A stretch of 32,011 nucleotides of DNA from an uncultured Microbacteriaceae bacterium (lineage in GTDB: Bacteria > Actinomycetota > Actinomycetes > Actinomycetales > Microbacteriaceae), in the NCBI GenBank assembly GCA_943914115.1, contig CALUAU010000007.1:1-32011 (forward strand), read 5' to 3'. Of this stretch, positions 24,233-32,011 are shown piece after piece. The notes under the pieces were generated by a model. The model was not told where the DNA came from. It ran no database searches and saw only the letters and a program-made list of their open reading frames with translations. How positions within the stretch are numbered: the stretch's first letter is position 1; each line of letters starts with the position of its first letter. The position numbers were made by a program, and so were the translations under genes.

Positions 24233-25704
24233 ACCGACGACTCGACTCGCTTATCAGCTGGCACTCCGACTGGTCGGATCTTCGAGTAGCCGTGTTCGGC
24301 CTGGGAATGACTGGCTTTTCGGTGGCCGATACGCTCGCCGAACTCGGTTGCGAGGTGCTCGTGATCGCCGGGCGACCCGACGAAGGTCGTCAGCGCATCC
24401 TGCAGGTGTTGCAGGTGCCGTGCGTGGTGACTGAATCGGCGGATGAGGTGCCGCAGCAGCTGCGCGATTTCAACGCCGATCTGGTCGTTGCCTCGCCCGG
24501 CTACCCGCCACATCACACCCTGCTGCGATGGGCTCAGGGCGAGTCGATTCCGGTGTGGGGCGATATCGAACTGGCCTGGCGACTGCGTGATAAAACCGGT
24601 ACCCCCTCGCGCTGGCTGCTTGTGACCGGAACGAACGGCAAAACCACCACCACCCAGTTAACGGCTCATATGGTGGCTGAGTCGGGATTGCGCGTTGCTC
24701 CCGCGGGTAACATCGGGATCCCGGTGCTGGATGCGGTGCGCGATCCTCAGGGCTATGACGTGCTCGTTGTCGAGATTTCGAGCTATCAGCTGCATCACAC
24801 CATCACGGTGTCGCCAGAGGCCGCAGTGGTGCTGAACGTCGCGCCCGACCACCTCGACTGGCACGGCTCATTTGCTGCATACCGGGAAGCGAAAGGTCGT
24901 GCCTACCACCTGGCCCGTGTCGCCTGCGTGTACAACCTTGCCGATGACACCACTCGTGAGCTAGTTGCAGCGGCCGATGTGATTGACGGCTGCCGAGCTA
25001 TCGGATTCGGTACCGATGTGCCACCGGTGAGCGCGTTCGGGGTGGTGAACGGTGTTCTCGTTGACCGTGCATTCCTTGATGACCGGCGCAGCCGGGCACT
25101 CGAACTCACCACCGTCGACGAGCTGCGTGAACGTGGGATGAGCGCGAAACATCTCGTTGAGGATGTGCTTGCGGCCGCTGCGCTGGCGCGTGCAATTGAC
25201 GTGACTCCCGAACAGATTTCGGCCGCGATCGCCGGATTTACTCCCGATCAACACCGAAACCAGCACGTGCTCACCCGCAACGGTGTTCGCTGGGTCGATG
25301 ATTCGAAGGCGACGAACACCCATGCAGCCCAGGCTTCGTTGCAGTCTTATCGCAGTGTGGTGTGGATCGTTGGGGGGCTCCTCAAAGGAGTCGATATCGC
25401 ACCGCTTGTGGCTGCGCACAACAAACGACTGCGCGGTGCGGTGGTGATCGGCACTGATCGCGAACCGGTGCTTGCTGCATTCGCCCAACACGCGCCCGAG
25501 GTGCCGCTGGTTGCGATCGATTGCGACGACACTGATCGTGTGATGCCGCAGGTGGTTGCGGCGGCACTCGATCTCGCCCGCGATGGTGACACGGTGCTGT
25601 TGGCCCCTGCCGCGGCATCAATGGACCAGTTTGCGAGCTACTCCGACCGCGGCGAAAAATTTCAGCAGGCAGTACGAGCAGCGCTGACCGACAATAACGA
25701 CTAG
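24229..25704 (+). CDS. murD: MurD, UDP-MurNAc-L-Ala--D-Glu ligase
   Basis: MurD adds D-glutamate to UDP-MurNAc-L-alanine. It has 491 residues from the ATG at 24229, which overlaps the mraY stop; an in-frame extension into mraY was rejected. Motifs: the N-terminal Rossmann loop VFGLGMTGFS, the P-loop VTGTNGKTTTTQ with Lys138, VEISSYQL, LNVAPDHLDWHG, the C-terminal DDSKATNTHAAQASL and the WIVGGLLKG block. All catalytic motifs are intact. Confidence 0.96.
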   Translation: MNRRLDSLISWHSDWSDLRVAVFGLGMTGFSVADTLAELGCEVLVIAGRPDEGRQRILQVLQVPCVVTESADEVPQQLRDFNADLVVASPGYPPHHTLLRWAQGESIPVWGDIELAWRLRDKTGTPSRWLLVTGTNGKTTTTQLTAHMVAESGLRVAPAGNIGIPVLDAVRDPQGYDVLVVEISSYQLHHTITVSPEAAVVLNVAPDHLDWHGSFAAYREAKGRAYHLARVACVYNLADDTTRELVAAADVIDGCRAIGFGTDVPPVSAFGVVNGVLVDRAFLDDRRSRALELTTVDELRERGMSAKHLVEDVLAAAALARAIDVTPEQISAAIAGFTPDQHRNQHVLTRNGVRWVDDSKATNTHAAQASLQSYRSVVWIVGGLLKGVDIAPLVAAHNKRLRGAVVIGTDREPVLAAFAQHAPEVPLVAIDCDDTDRVMPQVVAAALDLARDGDTVLLAPAAASMDQFASYSDRGEKFQQAVRAALTDNND

Positions 25705-25731
25705 CCAAACCGGAGCGAAGGGGGAGTAGCG

Positions 25732-26967
25732 ATGAGCCAGAGCAGCTCGGGTAGCGACGCACCCCGCGGTTGGGCGTATCGCATCCGTTTTGGCAAGCCC
25801 GGCACACCCGCAGATGTTGACCGAACGATGCTGTGGGCATTGGTGGTGCTGCTCACCGGCTTCGGGTTGGTGATGGTGCTTTCGAGCTCTTCGGTTGAGT
25901 CGTTCGCGGCCGGTAGCGGGGTGTCATCCAAGTTCTTGCGACAGGCAGTGTTCGCGGTGCTCGGCTTCAGCATCATGTATGTTGCGTCACGACTACCCCG
26001 ACAGTTCTGGACTGGCAAGATTGCGGGGGCGTTGCTGGTGGTCACCCTGGTGCTGCAGGCGCTCGTGTTCACACCGCTTGGAATTACCGAGGGCGGTAAC
26101 CGTGCCTGGCTCGATCTGGGCTTTACTTCGCTCCAGCCTGCCGAGGTTGGCAAGATTGCGATGTGTGTCTGGTTTGGTGCGGTACTGCGAATGAAGGGCA
26201 AGCCAATCGAACGGTGGCAGCACCTGATCGTGCCAATTCTGTTGCCGTCACTGCTCATTATCGGTTTGGCGATGGCAGGGAAAGACCTCGGCACCGTAAT
26301 GGTGATGGCCGTGGTGCTGCTGGGAACGATGTGGTTCTCGGGTATGCCGCTGCGTTGGATCGCCTCGGGTGTGGCACTTGCGGTTATCGGTGCGGTTATG
26401 GCTGCGGCGCTGTCACCCAACCGTGTGGCACGTATCACCGCGTTTTTCTCTGGCGAGTGCGACTATGAATACCTGTGCTGGCAAACCACGCATGGTTTCT
26501 ACGCCCTCGCCCACGGTGGGTTGTTTGGTGTGGGGCTCGGTAACTCAACCGCGAAGTGGTCGTGGCTACCCGAGGCCGATAACGACTACATCTTCGCCAT
26601 AATTGGTGAGGAGTTTGGTTTGCTGGGGGCACTGCTGGTGATCGTCATGTTCACCGCGCTGGCGATCGTAATGCTGCGAATGTGGCGCAATGCCGCAGAT
26701 GCACCAGATCGCGCCATTATCGGCGGCGTCTTCAGCTGGATCATTTTCCAAGCATTCGTGAATATTGCTGTTGTGATCGGACTGCTACCGGTGCTGGGTG
26801 TGCCGTTGCCGTTTGTATCGTCCGGTGGTTCGGCTCTGGTCACCACACTGTTGGCTATGGGGATTGTGCTGTCGGTGAGCCGCGGCACCGGCCCGAGTGT
26901 TCCCTCATCGGCTGGTAACCAACCCGCCGGTGCGGTCCAAGCGCGAAAGGAATCGGTCTCGCGATGA
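25732..26967 (+). CDS. ftsW: FtsW, septal peptidoglycan polymerase
   Basis: This SEDS-family glycosyltransferase polymerises lipid II at the septum with FtsI. It has 411 residues and about ten membrane helices. Seen: MLWALVVLLTGFGLVMVLSSSS at the first helix, GNRAWLDLGFTSLQPAEVGK with the conserved QPAE loop, FALAHGG-like YALAHGGLFGVGLGNS, and the signature PLPFVSSGGSAL. The tail after the last helix is short compared with the long mycobacterial one. The ATG follows GAAGGGGGAG. The stop overlaps the murG start (ATGA). Confidence 0.96.
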   Translation: MSQSSSGSDAPRGWAYRIRFGKPGTPADVDRTMLWALVVLLTGFGLVMVLSSSSVESFAAGSGVSSKFLRQAVFAVLGFSIMYVASRLPRQFWTGKIAGALLVVTLVLQALVFTPLGITEGGNRAWLDLGFTSLQPAEVGKIAMCVWFGAVLRMKGKPIERWQHLIVPILLPSLLIIGLAMAGKDLGTVMVMAVVLLGTMWFSGMPLRWIASGVALAVIGAVMAAALSPNRVARITAFFSGECDYEYLCWQTTHGFYALAHGGLFGVGLGNSTAKWSWLPEADNDYIFAIIGEEFGLLGALLVIVMFTALAIVMLRMWRNAADAPDRAIIGGVFSWIIFQAFVNIAVVIGLLPVLGVPLPFVSSGGSALVTTLLAMGIVLSVSRGTGPSVPSSAGNQPAGAVQARKESVSR

Positions 26968-28115
26968 CGACCTATCTGCTGGCTGGCGGGGGTACTGCCG
27001 GCCACGTCAACCCGCTTCTGGCCACCGCCGACGCGCTGCGCGAGCGCGATCCCGCAGCTGAGATCATCGTGCTCGGCAGCCGTGGTGGCCTTGAAGAGCG
27101 CCTCGTTCCCGCCCACGGGTATGAACTCAAGCTCATTGAGAAAGTGCCGTTTCCACGCCGGCTCAACGGTGGCGCACTGCGGTTTCCACGTCGCTTTCTT
27201 CACGCGGTGCGCACTGTGCGTCGACTGATCGCTGACCGTGGCGTTGCAGTTGTGGTGGGCTTTGGCGGCTATGCAGCGACCCCGGCCTATGTGGCAGCGC
27301 GCCGTAGAGTGCCGGTGGTGGTACATGAAGCGAATGCCATGCCTGGGCTTGCCAACCGGCTCGGTGCCCGCTGGGCAGCCCGGGTGGCCGTGGCGTTCTC
27401 AAACACGCCGCTGCCGCGCGCGGTGATGGTGGGGATGCCGCTGCGCAAACAGATTGCACAGCTTGACCGTGAGGCGCTGCGCCCCGAAGCCATCTCTTAT
27501 TTTGGGTTGGATCCGCACCGGCGCACACTCGTGGTAACCGGCGGCTCGCTCGGAGCTAAGCGAATTAATGACGCTGTTCGCGAGGCCGGAGTCGATCTCA
27601 CCGGTACCCCTGAGCCAGCTGATTCGACGCAGCCCGAATCGGCCTGGCAGGTGGTGCATATTGTTGGGCAACTCTCGCCGTTTGACGATCCGCAGCTGCC
27701 GAACTATCACGTGGTCGAATATTGCGATCGGATGGATCTCGCATTTGCTGCTGCCGATCTGCTGTTCTCGCGCGCGGGCGCATCGACAGTGTCAGAGATT
27801 CTGGCGGTGGGGCTGCCAGCGGTGTATGTGCCCTACGCGGTCGGTAACGGCGAGCAGGCAAAGAACATTGCCTCGGTGATTGAAGCGGGTGCGGCCCGCA
27901 CCGTAAGTGACGCCCAGATGAGTGCTGAGTGGATTCGCAGTGAACTTTTACCGCTGATGCGTGACGACGAGGCAATGGCCCAGCTGGCTGCAAATGCCGC
28001 CGCGATCGGTATTAACGATGCCGCCGAGCGGCTCGCCGAACTGATCTGTGACGCGACTACCACCGAAGCACCTAGGCTGAAAAACCGACCGGGCCGGTCT
28101 CGGCGGCGCAGTTAA
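26964..28115 (+). CDS. murG: MurG, lipid II synthase (GlcNAc transferase)
   Basis: MurG transfers GlcNAc from UDP-GlcNAc to lipid I on the inner membrane face. It has 383 residues. The glycine-rich loop AGGGTAGHVNPLLA is at the N-terminus, then VGFGGYAATPAYVAA, HEANAMPGLANRL, the donor-domain loop VTGGSLGAKRINDAV, and SRAGASTVSEILAVGLPAVYVPYAVGNGEQAKN. The C-terminus ends in a short basic tail (RPGRSRRRS). It is coupled to ftsW by an ATGA overlap. A 93-base gap separates it from murC. Confidence 0.96.
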   Translation: MTTYLLAGGGTAGHVNPLLATADALRERDPAAEIIVLGSRGGLEERLVPAHGYELKLIEKVPFPRRLNGGALRFPRRFLHAVRTVRRLIADRGVAVVVGFGGYAATPAYVAARRRVPVVVHEANAMPGLANRLGARWAARVAVAFSNTPLPRAVMVGMPLRKQIAQLDREALRPEAISYFGLDPHRRTLVVTGGSLGAKRINDAVREAGVDLTGTPEPADSTQPESAWQVVHIVGQLSPFDDPQLPNYHVVEYCDRMDLAFAAADLLFSRAGASTVSEILAVGLPAVYVPYAVGNGEQAKNIASVIEAGAARTVSDAQMSAEWIRSELLPLMRDDEAMAQLAANAAAIGINDAAERLAELICDATTTEAPRLKNRPGRSRRRS

Positions 28116-28130
28116 CCAGCAGCCGAAACA

Positions 28131-28144
28131 TTCAACCAGTTGAA
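28131..28144. promoter_or_regulatory. Small inverted repeat in the murC leader
   Basis: TTCAAC and GTTGAA form perfect 6-bp arms around a 2-base centre, 65 bases before the murC start. It lies in the only sizeable gap between murE-like and ftsQ. It could be an operator or a processing hairpin; no further evidence is seen. Confidence 0.3.
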
Positions 28145-28208
28145 CGGTCTATTCAAGCCACCGGCCCAGCGAGTTTGCCGGTTGCGAACGTTCAGGAGAG
28201 GAATCACC

Positions 28209-29663
28209 GTGGTAATCAAGCCGGATCCGCAAGCGCAGATTCCCGCGCAAATCACGCGCGCACACTTCATTGGGATTGGTGGCTCGGGCATGAGCGGCAT
28301 CGCCCGGATGTTTCTCGATTCGAATGTTGCGGTGTCGGGCTCCGACCGCAGCGAGTCGGAATACACTCGCAATCTGCTTGCCGCCGGCGCTCAAGTAACC
28401 ATTGGACACGCCGCCGAGAACCTTCCCGACGGGGTGGATGTGGTGGTCGTCACCTCGGCGCTGTGGCCCGATAACCCCGAACTCGTGGCGGCTCGCGAGC
28501 GCGGCATCACCGTGTTGCACCGTTCGCAAGCACTGGTGTGGCTGACACAAAACTCGCGGGTGGTTGCGGTAGCCGGCGCCCACGGTAAGACCACCTCAAC
28601 CGGCATGATTGCCACCGCGCTGGTCGAGCTTGGCCGCGATCCAAGTTTTGTTAACGGCGGTGTGGTCGCACCACTCGGAACCAATGAACGCCGCGGTTCG
28701 GGAGCAGAGTTTATTGTTGAGGCCGATGAGTCGGACGGCTCATTCTTGTTCTACGACGTCGCGATCGCGCTGATCACCAACATCGACAACGATCATCTCG
28801 ACCACTATGGCAGCGTCGACGCTTTCCAGCAGGCCTTTGTCGACTTTGCCAGCGGTGCCAGCGAGGCTGTGGTGCTCAGCGCCGATGATGACCTGACCGT
28901 GGCGCTTCGCAAACGGCTCGATCACCCGCGCACCGTATCGTTTGGCACCGCAGAGAACGCCGATGTGCGGCTACTTGCAACCACGCCGCTGCAGGGGCGC
29001 ACCCGGATGCGGATCGCCGTAGACGGTGCCGAGTATGAGGGTGAGCTGGCGGTGCCTGGCTTCCACAATGCGTTGAATGCCACCGGTGCCGTTGCGGTGC
29101 TTCGCGAACTCGGCGTCGACCCGGCTGCTGCGCTGCGGGGGCTGGCCGCTTTTACCGGTACGAAACGCCGCTTCGAGCTGCACGACACGATTGATGGTGT
29201 TTCGGTGTACGACGACTATGCACACCACCCGCGCGAGGTGGTGGCAGCGCTCACTGCCGCACGCGAGGTGGTTGGTGACGGCCGCATCCTTGCCGTTCAT
29301 CAACCGCACCTGTATTCGCGAACGCAGGCAATGAGTGACGAATTTGCTGCCGCCTACGAGGCGCTTGCCGACCACACGGTGGTGCTCGATGTTGACGGTG
29401 CCCGTGAAGACCCGGTGCCGGGCGTAACCGGCGAACTTGTCGTGCGCGAGTTTGAGGATGCAAGCAAGGTCGATTACCGACCAGATTGGGCTGACGCGGC
29501 CACCCGCGTTGCGGAATGGACCGAACCGGGCGACTTCGTCATCACATTCGGTTGCGGCAATGTCAACCTCATCATTCCGCAACTGCTGGCGGCGCTGCGC
29601 GCGCGTACACCGCGTGCATCCGAGTCGGCTGCCGCTGTGATCAACAGCCGTAGCGACAGGTGA
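28209..29663 (+). CDS. murC: MurC, UDP-MurNAc--L-alanine ligase
   Basis: MurC attaches L-alanine to UDP-MurNAc, the first peptide-stem step. It has 484 residues from the GTG at 28209, which follows CAGGAGAGG at seven bases; a longer frame from 28140 was not used. Motifs: HFIGIGGSGMSGIA, P-loop VAGAHGKTSTTGM with Lys127, EADESDGSF, NIDNDHLDHYG, and the C-terminal YDDYAHHPREV and HQPHLYSRT. The reading frame ends five bases before ftsQ. Confidence 0.97.
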   Translation: MVIKPDPQAQIPAQITRAHFIGIGGSGMSGIARMFLDSNVAVSGSDRSESEYTRNLLAAGAQVTIGHAAENLPDGVDVVVVTSALWPDNPELVAARERGITVLHRSQALVWLTQNSRVVAVAGAHGKTTSTGMIATALVELGRDPSFVNGGVVAPLGTNERRGSGAEFIVEADESDGSFLFYDVAIALITNIDNDHLDHYGSVDAFQQAFVDFASGASEAVVLSADDDLTVALRKRLDHPRTVSFGTAENADVRLLATTPLQGRTRMRIAVDGAEYEGELAVPGFHNALNATGAVAVLRELGVDPAAALRGLAAFTGTKRRFELHDTIDGVSVYDDYAHHPREVVAALTAAREVVGDGRILAVHQPHLYSRTQAMSDEFAAAYEALADHTVVLDVDGAREDPVPGVTGELVVREFEDASKVDYRPDWADAATRVAEWTEPGDFVITFGCGNVNLIIPQLLAALRARTPRASESAAAVINSRSDR

Positions 29664-29667
29664 ATTC

Positions 29668-30597
29668 GTGGGCAGGTTTGACCGGTTTCGTCGCGGTTCG
29701 GGAGATGATTGGCCCCCGAGCCGCGACGATGACGATTTCGTTTACGACACCGGCGAAACCGACCCGGTGACCGGATCCGAAACCGAGCGTGCTCGGCGTG
29801 AACCGACCAGTAGCGAGGCTGCCGCTACAGATTCGAAGCTGCCGCCGCTGTGGCAGGCTCGCCGGGCACGTAAGCAGCTCGAGCGCGACGAGGTGCGCCG
29901 TTTCACCCGCCGCGCCCGAACCCGTCGCAGGGTGCTGTGGGGCGTTACCGGGCTTACCGCTTTCGTTGTGGTGTTCGTGGCGATTGGAGTGTTTTCGCCG
30001 CTATTCAGCGTGCGCGAGGTGGCTGTGATCGGCGTTGAGCGTGCCGATAAAGCGGCGATCGAATCGTCGCTGAAACAGCTTGAGGGGCGACCACTGGCGC
30101 AGGTGACCGATGCCGATGTGGGGGCACTGCTCGATCAATTTGTGCTGGTGCAAAGCTATTCGGTGCGCACCGAACCACCTTCAAGGCTCATTGTCGAGGT
30201 GGTGGAGCGCGTACCGGTGGGAGCGATCACGGGTGACGACGGTATCGTCATGGTTGATGCGGTTGGCACCACCCTTTGGCGGGCCGACAAGCTGCCCGGC
30301 GATATTCCGGTGATTCAAGTGAGCAGCGTCGATGCTCCCGGATTCGCTGCTGCAGCTCAAGCCTCGCTCGCGCTCAACGGCGAACTGCGCAAGCAAGTTG
30401 CGGAGATTTCAGCGAACACACTTGACAGCATCACACTGACGCTGCGTGACGGAACGCTCGTGGTGTGGGGGAGTGCCGAAGACTCCGACCACAAGGCGCG
30501 GGTGCTCGAAGCACTCGTGGTGGCCTCGGGCGGGCAGCTCGCATATTTTGACGTGTCGAGTCCCGACAATCCGGTATCGCGTGAAGCACAGCCTTAA
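29668..30597 (+). CDS. ftsQ: FtsQ, cell division protein with POTRA domain
   Basis: FtsQ is a bitopic division protein that links FtsL/FtsB to the ring. It has 309 residues. A long acidic then basic cytoplasmic N-terminus (about 95 residues) precedes one membrane helix (VTGLTAFVVVFVAIGVFSP). The POTRA domain follows (FSVREVAVIGVERADKAAIE and onward), and then the FtsQ-type beta domain with VEVVERVPVGAI and VDAVGTTLW. The GTG start lies five bases after the murC stop. Position before ftsZ and topology agree. Confidence 0.93.
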   Translation: MGRFDRFRRGSGDDWPPSRDDDDFVYDTGETDPVTGSETERARREPTSSEAAATDSKLPPLWQARRARKQLERDEVRRFTRRARTRRRVLWGVTGLTAFVVVFVAIGVFSPLFSVREVAVIGVERADKAAIESSLKQLEGRPLAQVTDADVGALLDQFVLVQSYSVRTEPPSRLIVEVVERVPVGAITGDDGIVMVDAVGTTLWRADKLPGDIPVIQVSSVDAPGFAAAAQASLALNGELRKQVAEISANTLDSITLTLRDGTLVVWGSAEDSDHKARVLEALVVASGGQLAYFDVSSPDNPVSREAQP

Positions 30598-30616
30598 CCA
30601 GAGCACCCGCAAAGGT

Positions 30617-30631
30617 TCAACCCCTGGTTGA
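30617..30631. promoter_or_regulatory. Inverted-repeat motif in the ftsZ leader (candidate FtsR site)
   Basis: TCAACC and GGTTGA form perfect 6-bp arms around CCT, 145 bases before the ftsZ start. The 15-mer matches 12 of 15 positions with the one at 4995-5009 near ftsR. The rest of the 178-base gap 30598-30775 holds a GTTGC/GCAAC hairpin (30637-30655) and the palindrome TAACGTTA (30695-30702), whose TAACGT could be a -10 box. Confidence 0.45.
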
Positions 30632-30775
30632 GGCAAGTTGCATGCTTCCGGCAACACGCGCGAGACGCCGCAGAGCTCAGCAGGTAAACGGCCATAACGT
30701 TACAACCAGCAATCGTCCGCGACCGGGTTTGAGCTCGCTACGGGGATCAACCACCCAACGACAAGGGGTCACGCA

Positions 30776-32011
30776 GTGTCGAACACCACTTCTGCCAACA
30801 CGAATAACTACCTCGCCGTCATCAAAGTCGTCGGCGTTGGTGGTGGCGGCGTCAACGCCGTCAACCGCATGATCGAGATCGGCCTGCGTGGTGTCGAGTT
30901 CATCGCGGTGAACACCGACGCACAGGCCCTCATGCTCTCGGATGCCGATGTCAAGATCGACATCGGTCGCGAGCTCACCCGCGGCCTGGGAGCCGGCGCC
31001 GACCCCGAAATTGGTCGTCGCGCTGCCGAAGAACACGTGGAAGAAATCGAACAGGCTCTCGCTGGCGCTGACATGGTGTTCGTCACCGCTGGCGAGGGTG
31101 GTGGCACCGGCACCGGCGGCGCCCCGGTGGTGGCTCGCATTGCCAAGTCAATAGGAGCGCTCACGATCGGTGTGGTAACGAAGCCCTTCAGCTTCGAAGG
31201 CCGTCGGCGCATGGATCAGGCAGAAACCGGTGTGGCTGCGCTCAAAGATGAGGTCGATGCGCTGATTGTGGTGCCAAACGACCGGCTCTTGGAGATCAGC
31301 GATCGCGGTATCTCGATGCTCGAAGCATTCTCAACGGCCGACCAGGTGCTGCTGGCCGGTGTGCAGGGCATCACCGATCTCATCACCAACCCCGGTGTTA
31401 TCAACGTCGACTTTAACGACGTCAAATCGGTGTTGCAGGGAGCGGGTTCGGCGCTCATGGGTATTGGTACCGCGCGCGGAGCCGACCGCTCGGTCAAGGC
31501 TGCCGAATTGGCGGTTGCCTCGCCGCTACTCGAAACCTCAATCGAGGGGGCGCACGGTGTGCTGCTGTCGGTGCAGGGTGGCTCGAACCTCGGTATGTTC
31601 GAAGTGGCCGAAGCCGCCCAACTGGTGCGTGACGCGGTATTTGATGGTGCCAACATCATTCTCGGTACCGCTGTAGACGACACCCTCGGCGACGAAGTGC
31701 GCGTCACGGTTATTGCTGCCGGTTTCATCGGTGGTGAACCGAAGCCCATGGTTCGTAACGAAGAGCCAAGCAAACCCGAACTGAAGCCAGAAAGCGCTCC
31801 GCTGTCGCTGCCGACAGTCGCAGAGGCCACTGCGCGCAACATTGATCCGGTTGATGAGTCGGAAGAACCGGTCACACAGCCCGCATCGATCGCTGAAGAA
31901 AGCGCTCCCCGACTCGATCAGGCTCCGGCATGGAGCACTGCCGAGCAGCCCACTGTCGCTCCGCGCCAGAATGACAGCCCGTTCGATGACGAGGACGGTA
32001 GTGGTCTCGAC
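30776..32011 (+). CDS. ftsZ: FtsZ, division-ring GTPase (C-terminus cut by window edge)
   Basis: This tubulin-like GTPase forms the Z-ring. The frame from the GTG at 30776, preceded by AAGGGG, stays open to the last base, giving 412 codons. The GTP-binding signature GGGTGTG is at residues 108-114. Also seen are VVGVGGGGVNAVNRM, VNTDAQAL, the T7 loop NVDFNDVKSVLQGAG, and VIAAGF. After about residue 320 comes a variable acidic linker. The window stops at SPFDDEDGSGLD, which resembles the lead-in to the conserved C-terminal peptide (typically VPDFLK), so probably only a few residues are missing. Confidence 0.97.
   Translation, partial: MSNTTSANTNNYLAVIKVVGVGGGGVNAVNRMIEIGLRGVEFIAVNTDAQALMLSDADVKIDIGRELTRGLGAGADPEIGRRAAEEHVEEIEQALAGADMVFVTAGEGGGTGTGGAPVVARIAKSIGALTIGVVTKPFSFEGRRRMDQAETGVAALKDEVDALIVVPNDRLLEISDRGISMLEAFSTADQVLLAGVQGITDLITNPGVINVDFNDVKSVLQGAGSALMGIGTARGADRSVKAAELAVASPLLETSIEGAHGVLLSVQGGSNLGMFEVAEAAQLVRDAVFDGANIILGTAVDDTLGDEVRVTVIAAGFIGGEPKPMVRNEEPSKPELKPESAPLSLPTVAEATARNIDPVDESEEPVTQPASIAEESAPRLDQAPAWSTAEQPTVAPRQNDSPFDDEDGSGLD

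Noticed and set aside
28131..28144. Counting the murC-leader repeat as a third copy of the ftsZ/MerR motif
   Set aside because: The centre between the arms is three bases shorter, which a MerR dimer would not normally tolerate, so it is kept as a separate weak observation.
1..32011. Mobile elements, CRISPR arrays, phage genes or genomic-island signs
   Set aside because: No transposase or integrase, no regularly spaced repeats and no tRNA-flanked insertion were seen. Base composition is even, and nearly all genes belong to conserved actinobacterial neighbourhoods.

Overview
The window is high-GC DNA (roughly 60-65% by eye) from an actinomycete. Markers for this are mycothione reductase, GarA-type FHA protein, FtsR, DUF3040, DUF3097, class II DAHP synthase, a PASTA kinase beside an Rv2175c-type DNA-binding protein, many GTG starts, and candidate -10 boxes of the form TANNNT. 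Gene content and order resemble Microbacteriaceae-like actinobacteria, but nothing here fixes the genus. The DNA is almost fully coding. I see no rRNA, tRNA, CRISPR array, insertion sequence or phage gene.

Region 1 (1-3577, minus strand): a DUF3097 gene, sbcD and the N-terminal half of sbcC form a DNA-end-processing operon. Region 2 (3737-7712, plus strand): garA and ftsR overlap and are followed by a hairpin. A 242-base regulatory gap precedes a second MerR regulator, then mycothione reductase and peptide deformylase. Region 3 (7752-15755): a long-chain acyl-CoA ligase (minus), a PlsC-type acyltransferase and AroG (plus), a PASTA serine/threonine kinase (minus), its divergent small DNA-binding neighbour (plus), and a polyprenyl diphosphate synthase (minus). 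This arrangement parallels the Mycobacterium tuberculosis Rv2173-Rv2187 neighbourhood. Region 4 (15838-32011, plus strand): a DUF3040 membrane protein ending in a strong terminator, then the division and cell wall (dcw) cluster: mraZ, rsmH, ftsL, ftsI, a murE-like gene, murF, mraY, murD, ftsW, murG, murC, ftsQ and ftsZ (cut by the window edge, probably only a few codons short).

Region 4 makes lipid II (MurF, MurD, MurC, MraY, MurG), polymerises and cross-links it at the septum (FtsW, FtsI), and builds the division ring (FtsZ, FtsQ, FtsL). Regions 2 and 3 carry likely controllers of that machinery: FtsR, GarA and the PASTA kinase.

The most notable observation is the gene in the murE slot. It is an intact 364-codon frame, translationally coupled to murF, and it keeps the overall Mur-ligase plan. 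It has lost the ATP-binding P-loop, the UDP-binding motif, the catalytic central-domain residues and the whole C-terminal ligase domain. It looks like a pseudoenzyme, so the real step-three ligase should be encoded elsewhere. Other leads are an MraZ-type operator of three 10-bp-spaced boxes, a 15-bp inverted-repeat motif shared by the leaders of ftsZ and the second MerR gene (a candidate FtsR site), a 16-bp perfect palindrome before the same MerR gene, and an altered phosphorylation loop in GarA.
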